DNA of 57,979 nucleotides from Lentimicrobium sp. L6. Its GTDB lineage: Bacteria > Bacteroidota > Bacteroidia > Bacteroidales > UBA12170. The position numbers and the translations under genes are program-made. Of this stretch, positions 1 through 9,632 are shown piece after piece. Where the stretch lies: contig NZ_JABKCA010000027.1 of the NCBI RefSeq assembly GCF_013166655.1, positions 1 to 57,979 of the forward strand. The letters are read 5' to 3'. Each line of letters opens with the position of its first letter. Positions within the stretch are counted from its first letter, which is position 1. The notes beneath the pieces are model-generated. The model made no database searches, was not told the DNA's origin, and was given only the letters and a program-made list of their open reading frames with translations.

Positions 1-2
1 AT

Positions 3-41
3 GATTTGGAGAAAGACGATCAATTAGCTCTGTTTTTATAA
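3..41 (+). CDS. possible C-terminal tail of a gene entering from the left edge
   Basis: From base 3 a reading frame runs without a stop to TAA at 39-41 and would give a short tail ending in DDQLALFL. It would be the end of a gene whose body lies outside the window. Twelve codons are too few to identify a family, so this is only a possibility; no terminator follows closely. Confidence 0.2.
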   Translation, partial: DLEKDDQLALFL

Positions 42-224
42 TCGAACTCAGGTTTTTAGAAATGATTTGCTTAAACCAAGCTATTACAATCAACACTAAA
101 CACTGACAATCTGCTCCTTACAAACCTATATAAATTTATTGTTAATTGGGTATTCAAGATATTATAATAGAACGCTACGCTGTAGCTCAATTGAAAACAT
201 GTGACATGTTTTCTATAAAGAGCT

Positions 225-479
225 TGGTGTTCTGCACCAAATTCTCTTCGGAAAAATCATTCTTCTTTAATTTCAAATATCATTGTTTTAATGAAAAAAT
301 TAAACAATCTCAATTTGACATAAATCATTCTACCATATTCACACTCAAGGTCCAGAACACCACCCTATTTATAAATGCATAAATCAGACATGAAGCCTAA
401 GGTGAAGAGCACCGACCCTGTTTATAGAAACCGTATTCCCCAAATAAAACCAGAGGTGCAGCGCACCGTTCTATTTATC
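225..479. repeat. array of short GGTG/CACC hairpin units
   Basis: Four imperfect units are visible: GGTGTTCTGCACC at 225-237, then GGTCCAGAACACC (349), GGTGAAGAGCACC (401) and GGTGCAGCGCACC (455). The last three are each followed by a tail close to CTATTTATA and are spaced 52 and 54 bp. The arms pair as small hairpins while the centre varies. They resemble interspersed palindromes seen in other Bacteroidota; that comparison is from memory. Confidence 0.55.
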
Positions 480-486
480 ATTGATC

Positions 487-516
487 AAAAAAAAGACCCA
501 GCCAAAGGCCAGGTCT
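487..516 (-). terminator. intrinsic terminator of the TPR-protein gene
   Basis: Read on the minus strand, the stem AGACC-(2 nt)-GCC with a 3-nt loop is followed by eight T residues. It lies about 140 bp past the stop codon of the giant TPR gene and has no T-run in the plus direction, so it fits that gene. Confidence 0.75.
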
Positions 517-657
517 CAAATATATTTTAGGGGATACTATTATACCGATGAGAAATTGATGGAGTTTTAAATGAGATTTTAGCCTAATATATTTCTATCG
601 GCATTAAGCATAGTAATTTTAAAGCTTCATTATACTCGCTTTAAAAAACAATGGCTA

Positions 658-3600
658 TTAAATCCCATTACGAGATATCTTAATCAACTTCACTTCCACC
701 GAACCTCCTTCTGGGAGAAGGCTGATATAATCGTTATCTTGATTCACCCACTTCACTTGTTTACCAATGCTGACAAAATAGCTGTGGTAGCCATCTGAGT
801 TCTTTAGTGGAATGGAGTAACCTCCGCTTTGACTTCCACCTTTACCGAAATTCACAAATAGCTTCACGGCTTGTTCGGGGTCAGATAATTTCACTTCCAG
901 AAGGATATAATTCTCACTTCTGTCTTTAAAAGAAATAGGGTCAAAAGTAAATTTCTCTTCATGGTTTTGGGCGATGGTCATTTTTCCATCGAGAATATGG
1001 ACCATGGAATTTTTCTTAATGAGCTCAAAAATCTTATCAATCATTTCAGAAGGATATTTCTCGAATGGAAACACCGTCAAAGCCTTCTCAAAACTCAAAA
1101 TAGATTCCTGATAATACTTGGTTCCATAGAAGCGTTCTCCATCAGCAATATATCGGTCATATTCTTTCTGCTGTGCTAAGAGTTCTTTCTCTAGAATAGC
1201 ATTGATTTCTGCTAGCTTCTCTTGAGGATACAGCTCCTCTGTTTTTATTTCTGAAGCTTCCTGATAAGCTAATTTAGCAGTATCCCATTTCTTAGATCTA
1301 AAACTCTTATCACCATTATCTATAGCTTTCTGATAGGCCACATCTTTTTCTCTTTGGATTTTTGCTAATGCGGTTCTGGCCTCCTCTATTTTTTGTGGAG
1401 GATAGGTCTCATGAACATAAATGGCTTGAGCTTGTGTAAATAGGCTGATAGAGGTTTCGTAATCTTCAGCTACAAATGCTTGGTCTCCTTGCGCTACTAG
1501 ACTTTCAAAGCGAGCTTGTTGATCAGCCATTAACGCTAAAATCCCATTGATTTCCTCTATCTTCTGCTGTGGATATAATTCCTCTGGTAAAATCTCTAAT
1601 GCAGCCAGATATTTTGTTAAGGCCATATCGTAACCTTGTTCTTTAAAGGCAGCATCACCGGCAGCAATAGCTTTATCAAATTCCATTCTTTTGCGGGCAA
1701 TATCTTGTAGAATCTGGTCTATTTCCATGATTTTTTGTCGTGGATAAACTTCCGTTGATAAATGCTCTAAGGCTGACTGATAACTTTGTTTTGCAGCTTC
1801 ATGTTCAGAAGCAGCCAATTGGGCATCACCCTGAGTAACTGCAGCATCATAAGCGGCTCTAGTGGCGGCCATGGCATCTAAAATCGTTTGAATCTCGGTG
1901 ATTTTTTCAGCAGGATAAGTCTTAGCAGGTAATATTGCTAAAGCTTCTTGAAAATGGCCTAAAGATGCTTCAAATTGACGCTCTTTAAACTCACCGTCTG
2001 CAGTATTTATTAATACCTGGTATTGCTCATGCTTTGCTACTAATTCATCTATCTTCACTATCTGTTCTTGAGGGTAAGTTCTATCCGTAAAAATCAATGA
2101 AGCTTCTTGGTATTGTTCTTTGGATTTTGCAAAAGATTCTTGCTGCAATAAATCATCAGCTTTAGCAATTACTTTATCATATTCTGCGTTTTTCCTAGCT
2201 AGTTCCTCTAAAATATCTCTAATCTCGCTCATCTTTTGCTTAGGATATTCTTCCTCCACTTTAAGTATAGATGCAGCCTCATATTTAGTGATAGCCGTTT
2301 CATAATCTAATGCAGTAAACAATTGATCAGCTTCTAAAATAATGGCATCATATTGGGCTTGCAAATCAGCAATGGCTTGTAATTTTTCATTAATGATATT
2401 GATTTGCTCTTGAGGATAAACCTCCTCTGTTTTTATTACTAAAGCTTCTTGATATTTAGGAAGTGCTAAACTCCACTCCTCTTTCACAAATTGCTTGTCG
2501 GCTTCTTTGATTAAAGCATCATACTGCTTTTGCTGGGCAGCTAGTTCCAATAAAATCCCTTCTATCAGTTTCAATTGTGTTTGAGGATATGCTTCATTGG
2601 CTTTAATAACCAATGCTGCTTCATATTTATCGATAGATGCCGCATAGTCTTTTAACTCCAACAACTGGTCTGCCTCAGCTACTAAAGCATCATACTGTGC
2701 TTGCTGAGCAGCTAACTCACCTAATAGATTATTTAATTCGGAGATTCTTTCCTTTGGATAGGCCTCCTCCGTTTTGATTTGAGATGCAAGAGTATAATTT
2801 GTTAAAGCATCTTGCCAGCTATTGGATTGATAGAAAGCATCTGCATCGGCAATGGCTTTGGCATAGGCCGCTTCCATTTCGGCCAACTCTGTTAACTTTT
2901 TATCAATTTCTTGAATTTGAGTTTGAGGATAAACCTCATTGGCTTTTATTCCAAGTGCTTCTTGATATCCTTCTTTAGCCACTTGCCATTCTTGAATAGC
3001 AAATTTTTCATCGGCAGCAGCAATAGCAGCCTCATAAGCCGCTTGTTGTTCTGCTTGTGATTTCAGCAAGTTTTGAATGGCTAAAATCTGTTCCTTAGGA
3101 TAAGCCTCCTCTGTTTTTAATGCAGATGCTTCCTCATATTTAGTGATGGCAGCATTATAAGATTCTGCATCTCTATTTTGGTCAGCGGCAGCAATGGCTT
3201 CTGAATATAATCTATCATTTTCAGCTATTTGCAATAGGATGGCTTCTATTTCCGCAATCTTCTCTTTAGGATAAGCTTCCTCTGTTTTCATTTCAGAAGC
3301 TTGTTTATATTGCCCTAATGATATTTCATAGCTCTTCTCTGCTAAGGCTGCATCCGCCGATTGAATTAACTGAGCATACAGTGCATCTTGATCTGCCATT
3401 TCCTTGAGGAGGGCATCAATTTTAGCAATTTGTTCAGTCGGATAAGTCTCGTTGGACAAGATAGTGAGTGCCTCTTGATACTTGGCTCTAGAATCCACAT
3501 AAGTACTGGCTGCAAACAATTCATCAGCGCTAGCAATTAAGGCATCATATTGAGCCTTCTGAGCAGCTATCGCTTCCAGTTTTGCATCAATATCAGCAAT

Positions 3601-6600
3601 ACGAGTTTTGGGATATTCCTCCTCAGCTTTGATTTCTAAAGCATCCTCATAAGCGGTTCTTGCCATTTCCCATTCACTTTGGTCATAATAAGCATCAGCT
3701 TTTGTAATGGCAGCTTGATATGCCGCATTTTTATCCGCCATAGCTTGCAATAAACCATCAATCTCGGCAATACGCTGCTGAGGATGGCTTTCGTTGGCAA
3801 AAATCACTAAAGCTTCTTGGTATTTACCTTTAGACTCTGAATAAGTCTGGGTTCCAAATAAGGCATCAGCTTCAACAATTAGTGCATCATAAGCCGCTTG
3901 TTGTGCTGCTTGGTCTTTTATCTTCTGGTTGATTTCAGTAATTCTATCTTGTGGATATTGTTCTGCGGGTTTTAATCCCAAAGCAGTTTGATAAGAATCT
4001 AAAGCTGATGTCCACTCGGTAGCATCAAAGGAAGCATCACCATCGGCAATAGCTTTGGCATAAGCGGCTTCTTTATTGGCTAGAATTCCATCAATCTCGG
4101 CAATCTTTTCTTGAGGATAAGTTTCGCTAGGTAGAATGGTCAATGCTTCTTGGTATTTGGCTTTGGCATCTTCATAAGTTTGAGTTCCGAATAAAGCATC
4201 AGCTGCCGCTATGATGGCATCATATTCTGCTTGTTTGGCTTCTTGGTCTTTTATCTTTTGGTTGATTTCTGCAATTCTATCTTGGGGATATTGTTCCGCT
4301 GGTTTTAATCCCAAAGCCGTTTGATAAGAAGCTAGAGCTGATGTCCACTCGCTAGCATCAAATGAAGCATCACCATCGGAAATGGCTTTGGCATAAGCCG
4401 CTTCTTTGTTGGCTAAGATTCCGTCAATCTCTGCAATCTTTTCTTGAGGATAAGTTTCGCTAGGTAGAATGGTCAATGCTTCTTGGTATTTGGCTTTGGC
4501 ATCTTCATAAGTTTGAGTTCCGAATAAAGCATCAGCTGCCGCTATGATGGCATCATATTCTGCTTGTTTGGCTTCTTGGTCTTTTATCTTTTGGTTGATT
4601 TCTGCAATTCTATCTTGGGGATATTGTTCTGCTGGTTTTAATCCTAAAGCCGTTTGATAAGAAGCTAGAGCAGCGGTCCATTCTGTGGCTTCAAAGGAAG
4701 CATCACCATCTGCAATGGCTTTTGCATAAGCTGCTTCTTTATTGGCTAAGATTCCGTCAATCTCTGCAATCTTTTCCTGAGGATAAGTTTCGTTTGGAAG
4801 AATAGCTAAAGCCTCTTGGTATTTGGCTTTGGCCTCTTCATAAGTCTGAGTTCCAAAATGACCATCTGCTGCCACAATGATGGCATCATATTCTGCTTGT
4901 TTGGCTTCTTGGTCTTTTATCTTTTGGTTGATTTCTGCAATTCTATCTTTTGGATATTGTTCCGTTGGTTTCAATCCTGAAGCTGTTTGATAAGAAGTTA
5001 AGGCATGAGCCCAATCTCTGTTATCAAATTTAGAATCACCTTCAGCTATGGCAGCAGCATAGGATGCATCTTTATCTGCCATTCCTTGTAATAAAGCATT
5101 TATTTCTGCTATTTTAGTCTTAGGATATTCTTCACTTGGCTTTAATTCTGAAGCTTTTTGAAAATGGCCTAAGGCTAAAGACCAAGCACTTGCTGTAAAT
5201 TGTTCGTCACCAAATTTGATTTCTTCTTGGTAAGCTAATTCTAAATCGGCGAAATCTTTCATGATTCCCTCAATAATGGCCATTTGATCTTTAGGATAAG
5301 CCTCCTCTGTTTTCAGCTGAGAGGCTAATTTATAATTATCAAAAGAGGGTGCATATTCCTTAGCCTGAAATTCTACATCTGCCTGTGCGATTAGCTCATC
5401 ATATTTTTCGGCATCTGCAGCTAATTTGACCAATAAACCATTGATGATTTCTATTTGTGCAGGAGGATAGTTTTCTTTAGGCTTTAATTCACTAGCACTT
5501 GCATAAATTCCAAGTGCGGCTTGATATTCTAGAGCTTCAAATTTAGCATCGGCTTGAGCAATAAGGTCAGCGTAGTTACCATCCATAGCTCTTATTCTTC
5601 TTTGCTCTTCTATGGTATTGATGTCCTCAATTTTATATTTAGGATACATTTCTTCAGACTTAATTTGAGAAGCAATGAGGTATGCTGATTTGGCATCACT
5701 AAGCTTTTCTTGCTCGAATAACTTATCGGCATTGGCAATGGCATCCTCGTACTTCTTATCCAATTCCTTTTGAGCACCAAGTCTTCTTTCAATTTCACTG
5801 ATACGTGATTTTGGATAAACCTCCTCCGATTTTATCTCTAAGGTTTGCTGATAGGCTAATAGCGCAGGAGATAAACTGTCAACAGCATATAAATCATCAG
5901 CTATCTTCAAGGCAGCTAAATAGCTTGCATCCAGTTCTTTTTGCGCATTGATTAAAGCATCAATCTCATCAATTTTTTCTTGAGGATAGACTTCGTTTGG
6001 CTTCAGGTTTTTGGCTGCATAATAATCGTAAAGGGCATTCTCATAATCCTTGGCTTGGTACTTGGCATCCCCTGCCATGATTAAGGCTTGGTATTTATCT
6101 GCAGCTTCTAAAACAGACTGGATTTCAGCTAGTTTATCTTTTGGATATTGTTCATCTGCAATTAATAATGAAGCTTCGGTATAGGATTCAATGGCCTTTT
6201 CATAAGACTTCTGCTCAAAACTTCTATCGGCTTTGGCTATTATTTTATCGTATTCTTCTCTATTGGCTTGTTGGGCTCTAACCTCTTTACATTCTTCCTT
6301 TAACTCATTCACTCTATCTATCACCAATTGAGCCCTTTGCTCATCAATATAGAAATTGCCTTTGTTCTTATGATAAGTAATTTCAGTTAATGGCCTATCA
6401 AGAATAGAAAGGTCTACAGAACAATCGGGGAATAATTCCACCACTAAATCATATTCAAAGATAGTATTGTGATTTACATCGCGAGGCAGGGCAGTATTGA
6501 CATCAAATATCTTCTGCACATAATTGGATTTATAGAACTTAATTTGATAGTTGGAGTTTAAATTCAATTTGAATTTGTGTCTTCCATTTGTTCCAATTTC

Positions 6601-7794
6601 GGCAGTTTCTTTTACACTACCTCCTTCTATTAGCTGAATTCGAGCATCAAATAATCCATTGTCATTTTCATGAACAAAACAGGAAATTTCGATATATCCC
6701 GTTGCTAAAAGGATGTCAATTTCTAATAACTGATCTTTCGGGTATTGCTCATCTGGTTTCAATTCAACAGCCTTGGAATACCTAGAAAACGCAGATTGAT
6801 ATTTCTTATCTTTAAAAAGCTGATCACCATCAGCAATAGCTTTGGCATAGTCTGTTTCCAACTTATCAGCTTTGGCTTGTTCTTTATCTAATCCAGAATT
6901 AATCTTTGTCAACATGTTGGCGGCATAGGTTTTCTCAGGGAGAAGGGCAATAGCTTTTTGATACTCTGACTTAGCAGCGGCCAAATCCTTGTCCACATAT
7001 AATTTATCAGCAACAGCAGTAATTTGGTCATATTCTTTTTCTTTCTCAATGAAGACCTTCATTTTAGCAATTTGAGCTATAGCATATTCATCTCCAGGTT
7101 TTGTTTCCAATGCTAATTCATACTGGCTTAATGCTTCAGAAAATTTTTGATAATTGAGCTGTTGGTCAGCCTTGAGGATGGCTTGCTCGTATTTCTGTCT
7201 ATTGGAATCTTGGTTTTGGAGTATATTGGCAATCTTGATAATCTGATCATTGGGATATTTCTGAGCGGCATCAACATTAGCAGCATCGCGATAGAAACTA
7301 ATGGCCTGCTCGTATTCCTGTTTTACAAAATGCTCATCGGCGGTTTTTATAGCTTGTTCGTAAACCGAATTCTTCAAATTAGCCGCCTCTAATAATGTTT
7401 GAGACTCCTCTAATCTTGATTTCGGATGTGCTTCGTAGGCAATAAGCGCAAGAGCTTTTTCATAATTGACGATGGCCGTTTCATAGTCTTTTACATCAAA
7501 AGCTTCATCGGCAGTTTCTATATATTCATCATATTCACCTCTTACGGCCATTTCTGCTTTAAGGAGGTTGATGATTTCCTGAACTTTTTCATTAGGATAA
7601 GCCTCCTCCGGATTGAGTTTTGCAGCTAATTGGTAGGTAGCTTTAGCATTATAGTAATCCTTGTTTTGGTAGTATTCATCTGCCGATTTTATCACCGATG
7701 CATAATCCTTAACCTCTTGGGCCCAAATTGAACCAGTGAAAAGGATAAAAAAGGCCAATAGGCTGATGATGTTTTTTGTATTCTTACTATTCAT
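658..7794 (-). CDS. giant exported TPR-repeat protein (37 EYP-type units)
   Basis: This 2378-residue protein has a signal peptide (residues 1-25, ending SIWAQ). It then has about 37 units of 53-59 residues, each a TPR-like helical pair plus a linker helix. The unit pattern is Y-x3-I-x2-A/G-D-x2-F, then Y/W-x2-A-x3-Y-x2-A, then E-x-YP-x3-I-x-EI. Six units precede a beta-rich insert (about 365-515) that looks like a carboxypeptidase-regulatory or Ig-type fold. Thirty-one units follow it, and a beta-rich C-terminal domain of about 115 residues closes the protein. There is no T9SS tail and no C-terminal membrane helix. The repeats suggest a periplasmic or surface scaffold for protein-protein contacts; the partner is unknown. 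It lies 126 bp downstream of lolD on the same strand. Some units are nearly identical in DNA, showing recent internal duplication. I do not recognise a named family. Confidence 0.88.
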   Translation of the reverse strand: MNSKNTKNIISLLAFFILFTGSIWAQEVKDYASVIKSADEYYQNKDYYNAKATYQLAAKLNPEEAYPNEKVQEIINLLKAEMAVRGEYDEYIETADEAFDVKDYETAIVNYEKALALIAYEAHPKSRLEESQTLLEAANLKNSVYEQAIKTADEHFVKQEYEQAISFYRDAANVDAAQKYPNDQIIKIANILQNQDSNRQKYEQAILKADQQLNYQKFSEALSQYELALETKPGDEYAIAQIAKMKVFIEKEKEYDQITAVADKLYVDKDLAAAKSEYQKAIALLPEKTYAANMLTKINSGLDKEQAKADKLETDYAKAIADGDQLFKDKKYQSAFSRYSKAVELKPDEQYPKDQLLEIDILLATGYIEISCFVHENDNGLFDARIQLIEGGSVKETAEIGTNGRHKFKLNLNSNYQIKFYKSNYVQKIFDVNTALPRDVNHNTIFEYDLVVELFPDCSVDLSILDRPLTEITYHKNKGNFYIDEQRAQLVIDRVNELKEECKEVRAQQANREEYDKIIAKADRSFEQKSYEKAIESYTEASLLIADEQYPKDKLAEIQSVLEAADKYQALIMAGDAKYQAKDYENALYDYYAAKNLKPNEVYPQEKIDEIDALINAQKELDASYLAALKIADDLYAVDSLSPALLAYQQTLEIKSEEVYPKSRISEIERRLGAQKELDKKYEDAIANADKLFEQEKLSDAKSAYLIASQIKSEEMYPKYKIEDINTIEEQRRIRAMDGNYADLIAQADAKFEALEYQAALGIYASASELKPKENYPPAQIEIINGLLVKLAADAEKYDELIAQADVEFQAKEYAPSFDNYKLASQLKTEEAYPKDQMAIIEGIMKDFADLELAYQEEIKFGDEQFTASAWSLALGHFQKASELKPSEEYPKTKIAEINALLQGMADKDASYAAAIAEGDSKFDNRDWAHALTSYQTASGLKPTEQYPKDRIAEINQKIKDQEAKQAEYDAIIVAADGHFGTQTYEEAKAKYQEALAILPNETYPQEKIAEIDGILANKEAAYAKAIADGDASFEATEWTAALASYQTALGLKPAEQYPQDRIAEINQKIKDQEAKQAEYDAIIAAADALFGTQTYEDAKAKYQEALTILPSETYPQEKIAEIDGILANKEAAYAKAISDGDASFDASEWTSALASYQTALGLKPAEQYPQDRIAEINQKIKDQEAKQAEYDAIIAAADALFGTQTYEDAKAKYQEALTILPSETYPQEKIAEIDGILANKEAAYAKAIADGDASFDATEWTSALDSYQTALGLKPAEQYPQDRITEINQKIKDQAAQQAAYDALIVEADALFGTQTYSESKGKYQEALVIFANESHPQQRIAEIDGLLQAMADKNAAYQAAITKADAYYDQSEWEMARTAYEDALEIKAEEEYPKTRIADIDAKLEAIAAQKAQYDALIASADELFAASTYVDSRAKYQEALTILSNETYPTEQIAKIDALLKEMADQDALYAQLIQSADAALAEKSYEISLGQYKQASEMKTEEAYPKEKIAEIEAILLQIAENDRLYSEAIAAADQNRDAESYNAAITKYEEASALKTEEAYPKEQILAIQNLLKSQAEQQAAYEAAIAAADEKFAIQEWQVAKEGYQEALGIKANEVYPQTQIQEIDKKLTELAEMEAAYAKAIADADAFYQSNSWQDALTNYTLASQIKTEEAYPKERISELNNLLGELAAQQAQYDALVAEADQLLELKDYAASIDKYEAALVIKANEAYPQTQLKLIEGILLELAAQQKQYDALIKEADKQFVKEEWSLALPKYQEALVIKTEEVYPQEQINIINEKLQAIADLQAQYDAIILEADQLFTALDYETAITKYEAASILKVEEEYPKQKMSEIRDILEELARKNAEYDKVIAKADDLLQQESFAKSKEQYQEASLIFTDRTYPQEQIVKIDELVAKHEQYQVLINTADGEFKERQFEASLGHFQEALAILPAKTYPAEKITEIQTILDAMAATRAAYDAAVTQGDAQLAASEHEAAKQSYQSALEHLSTEVYPRQKIMEIDQILQDIARKRMEFDKAIAAGDAAFKEQGYDMALTKYLAALEILPEELYPQQKIEEINGILALMADQQARFESLVAQGDQAFVAEDYETSISLFTQAQAIYVHETYPPQKIEEARTALAKIQREKDVAYQKAIDNGDKSFRSKKWDTAKLAYQEASEIKTEELYPQEKLAEINAILEKELLAQQKEYDRYIADGERFYGTKYYQESILSFEKALTVFPFEKYPSEMIDKIFELIKKNSMVHILDGKMTIAQNHEEKFTFDPISFKDRSENYILLEVKLSDPEQAVKLFVNFGKGGSQSGGYSIPLKNSDGYHSYFVSIGKQVKWVNQDNDYISLLPEGGSVEVKLIKISRNGI
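3900..4950 (-). repeat. near-identical 333-bp tandem repeats inside the TPR gene
   Basis: Equivalent points recur at 4121, 4454 and 4787, giving an exact 333-bp (111-codon) period, and a more diverged copy sits one period earlier near 3788. Each period encodes two TPR-type units (AYAKAIADGD... and YDAIIAAADALFGTQTYEDA...). Long stretches are identical between copies, so the array is a likely site for copy-number change and assembly error. Confidence 0.85.
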
Positions 7795-7920
7795 AAAAGT
7801 ATTTTCAGGCTTTAGAACTAGTTTAAACTTAGACTTAAAATTGTGAGCAATCTGTTGTCATCATTAAACATATTCTTAAAAGATTATCAAAATATAACGT
7901 TTCGTCCCTTGCTTTATTGC

Positions 7921-8574
7921 TTATTGTATTTGACCATCAACCAGGTGTACCGTACGATCGCAAAGCGATGCCAAATGTTCATCATGGGTCACCATTATAA
8001 AGGTTTGTCCAAACTCATCGCGGAGTTGGAAAAACAAGCGATGTAGTTCTTCGGTATTGGTTCTATCGAGGTTTCCAGAAGGCTCATCGGCAAAAACCAC
8101 TTTCGGCTGATTGATTAAAGCCCTTGCAATGGCCACTCTTTGTTGCTCCCCTCCCGATAACTCAGAAGGTTGATGCGTTAAGCGGTGATCCATTTTCAAA
8201 AACTCTAGAAGCTTCTTTGCTTCTCTCTCTACTTCTCGAAAATCTCGTTTGCCAATAAAACCAGGCATACAAACATTCTCTAAACAATTAAACTCAGGTA
8301 ATAAATGATGAAATTGAAATACAAAGCCAATATTCTGATTTCTGAAATCCGCTAGCTTTTGCTCCTTCAAATCGAAGACAGAAACACCATCAATCAAAAC
8401 CTCCCCTTCAGAAGGTTTATCCAAAGTCCCCAATATTTGTAATAGTGTGGTTTTACCAGCACCAGAAGCACCAGTAATCCCTAAGACTTCGGAGGAATTC
8501 ACTTGAAAATCGATACCTTTCAGTACTTGTAGATCTCCGTATGACTTCTTGATATTTCTAGTTTGTATCATCAT
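7921..8574 (-). CDS. lolD: LolD-type lipoprotein-releasing ABC transporter ATPase
   Basis: This 217-residue ATPase has all the expected motifs: Walker [10 protein letters not shown] near residue 38, the signature LSGGEQQR, Walker B VVFADEP followed by SGNLD, and the switch histidine in VTHDE. The length and the SGNLD form match the LolD/MacB/FtsE group, whose members power release of lipoproteins from, or transport across, the inner membrane. The LolC/E-type permease is not in the window, so the substrate assignment rests on sequence type only. It is followed by the giant TPR gene in the same direction. The start is the ATG pair at 8569-8574; no clear promoter box was found upstream. Confidence 0.85.
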   Translation of the reverse strand: MMIQTRNIKKSYGDLQVLKGIDFQVNSSEVLGITGASGAGKTTLLQILGTLDKPSEGEVLIDGVSVFDLKEQKLADFRNQNIGFVFQFHHLLPEFNCLENVCMPGFIGKRDFREVEREAKKLLEFLKMDHRLTHQPSELSGGEQQRVAIARALINQPKVVFADEPSGNLDRTNTEELHRLFFQLRDEFGQTFIMVTHDEHLASLCDRTVHLVDGQIQ

Positions 8575-8845
8575 TTCTATTTAACCCGCAAATATCAGAT
8601 TATTTTGGGAATAAAAGGACTTCTAAAAGGGGTATCACTTAATTATTTATCAAACCTTCGGTGGTTTTTAACTTAATTTAAATGTTGAGGATATTTTGAT
8701 TGAAAAGCAAAGCCATTATTTTAGAAATATTGGCTTATTCTATTGATTCGGCATATGAATCTTATTTAAGAGTTTAATTCTTCCTAGTTTCTTGAATAGC
8801 TCACTTCGAAGAAGATTTTAAAGCTATAAATTCAATTGAAATAAG

Positions 8846-8873
8846 GTCATTGCGAATAAAGTAAAGCAATCTC
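8846..8873. repeat. degenerate GTCATTGCG...GCAATCTC interspersed repeat
   Basis: The sequence begins GTCATTGCGA and ends AAGCAATCTC. Its outer parts match a palindromic repeat that recurs in many bacterial genomes (from memory), with a decayed centre. Only one copy was seen in this window. Confidence 0.4.
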
Positions 8874-9130
8874 ATTAAATCTAGACCAGCTTTTTAATGC
8901 CAGAATTAGACATTGAAGATTAAAAATTTGGATTAAATGTTCATTGTATGGGTTTCGATTTTCATAAGGTATGACTTCCTTTTCTTTAAGCTGTTTCGAT
9001 GCCTGAATAGGAAATCTGCGCAAACAGACCTATTTTAGAGATTACTTCTATTCTATCTTTTTAAGGATGGTATTAGATACAATTTTCGTTTTTCCTTCTT
9101 TACAAACTGGTTTCTCAAACTTATAACATC

Positions 9131-9160
9131 TTTGATATATAGTATTTTTTCTTAAATTTG
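9131..9160 (+). promoter_or_regulatory. Bacteroidota-type promoter of the TM2 operon
   Basis: TTTG at 9131-9134 and TAAATTTG at 9153-9160 are separated by 18 nt, matching the TTG...TAnnTTTG promoter of this phylum. Transcription would start near 9167, leaving a leader of about 120 nt before the ATG at 9290. Confidence 0.6.
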
Positions 9161-9289
9161 AGCTGTTTTTGATTTCACAGTATGATTTATATCAAAACAA
9201 ACTATCTTATGGAGTCCAGAAACCATAATTAAACGGGGAGTATCCGAAAAGCCAGAAGAGTAGGAAAATCAACAATCAAAATCAATATT

Positions 9290-9628
9290 ATGGATGCTCA
9301 AAAAGTAGACATGTTTATCATTAGCAACAACAAATTCTTTGAAAGTCATAGAGTTGTTCAAATTCGTGAAAAAATGCTTGAAATGGATGAATCAAAATGG
9401 GGATTTATTCAAACGCTTCAGTTTAAAGATCCAACTATTGCCTTAATCATCTCCTTATTGGGTGGTTCATTAGGTATTGACAGGTTCTTTATTGGTGATA
9501 CAGGCTTAGGCATAGGTAAACTATTGACTTGTGGTGGCTTGGGTATATGGGCCATTATTGACTGGTTTTTGATTATGGGGGCAACCAGAGAAAAAAACAT
9601 AGAAATATTAGCACAAGTGATGCGCTAA
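9290..9628 (+). CDS. TM2-domain membrane protein
   Basis: This 112-residue protein has a polar N-terminal half of about 48 residues, then a TM2 domain: a first helix (ALIISLLGG), the conserved turn LGIDRFFIGDTGLGIGKLL, and a second helix (GIWAIIDWFLI). TM2 proteins are small inner-membrane proteins of poorly known role. It opens an operon with DUF2752, DUF4870 and M48 peptidase genes; the next start lies 4 nt past its stop. The promoter at 9131-9160 is in front. Confidence 0.85.
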   Translation: MDAQKVDMFIISNNKFFESHRVVQIREKMLEMDESKWGFIQTLQFKDPTIALIISLLGGSLGIDRFFIGDTGLGIGKLLTCGGLGIWAIIDWFLIMGATREKNIEILAQVMR

Positions 9629-9632
9629 TCTA

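Larger units (their letters stand above)
42..657. other. intergenic region with hairpin repeats and a terminator
   Basis: No convincing gene is seen here. A 78-codon frame at 146-382 opens with TTG, has no recognisable domain and lies across the repeat units. The region holds a set of short GGTG...CACC hairpins (225-479) and the minus-strand terminator of the TPR gene (487-516). Confidence 0.6.
8575..9289. other. 715-bp intergenic region
   Basis: This is the divergent gap between lolD and the TM2 operon. It holds a degenerate interspersed palindrome (8846-8873) and the promoter of the TM2 operon (9131-9160). No open frame with protein-like content was seen; the rest looks like unconstrained AT-rich sequence. 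Confidence 0.6.

Noticed and set aside
146-382. 78-codon frame in the left intergenic region
   Set aside because: It starts with TTG, has no domain or signal, and runs across the hairpin repeat units; it is probably chance.
225-479. Possible CRISPR array because of regular spacing near 52 bp
   Set aside because: The repeated part is only about 13-25 bp and differs between units, spacers are not unique uniform segments, and no cas gene is in the window.
7843-8046. 67-codon plus-strand frame over the end of lolD
   Set aside because: It overlaps conserved lolD codons in antisense and has no protein features.
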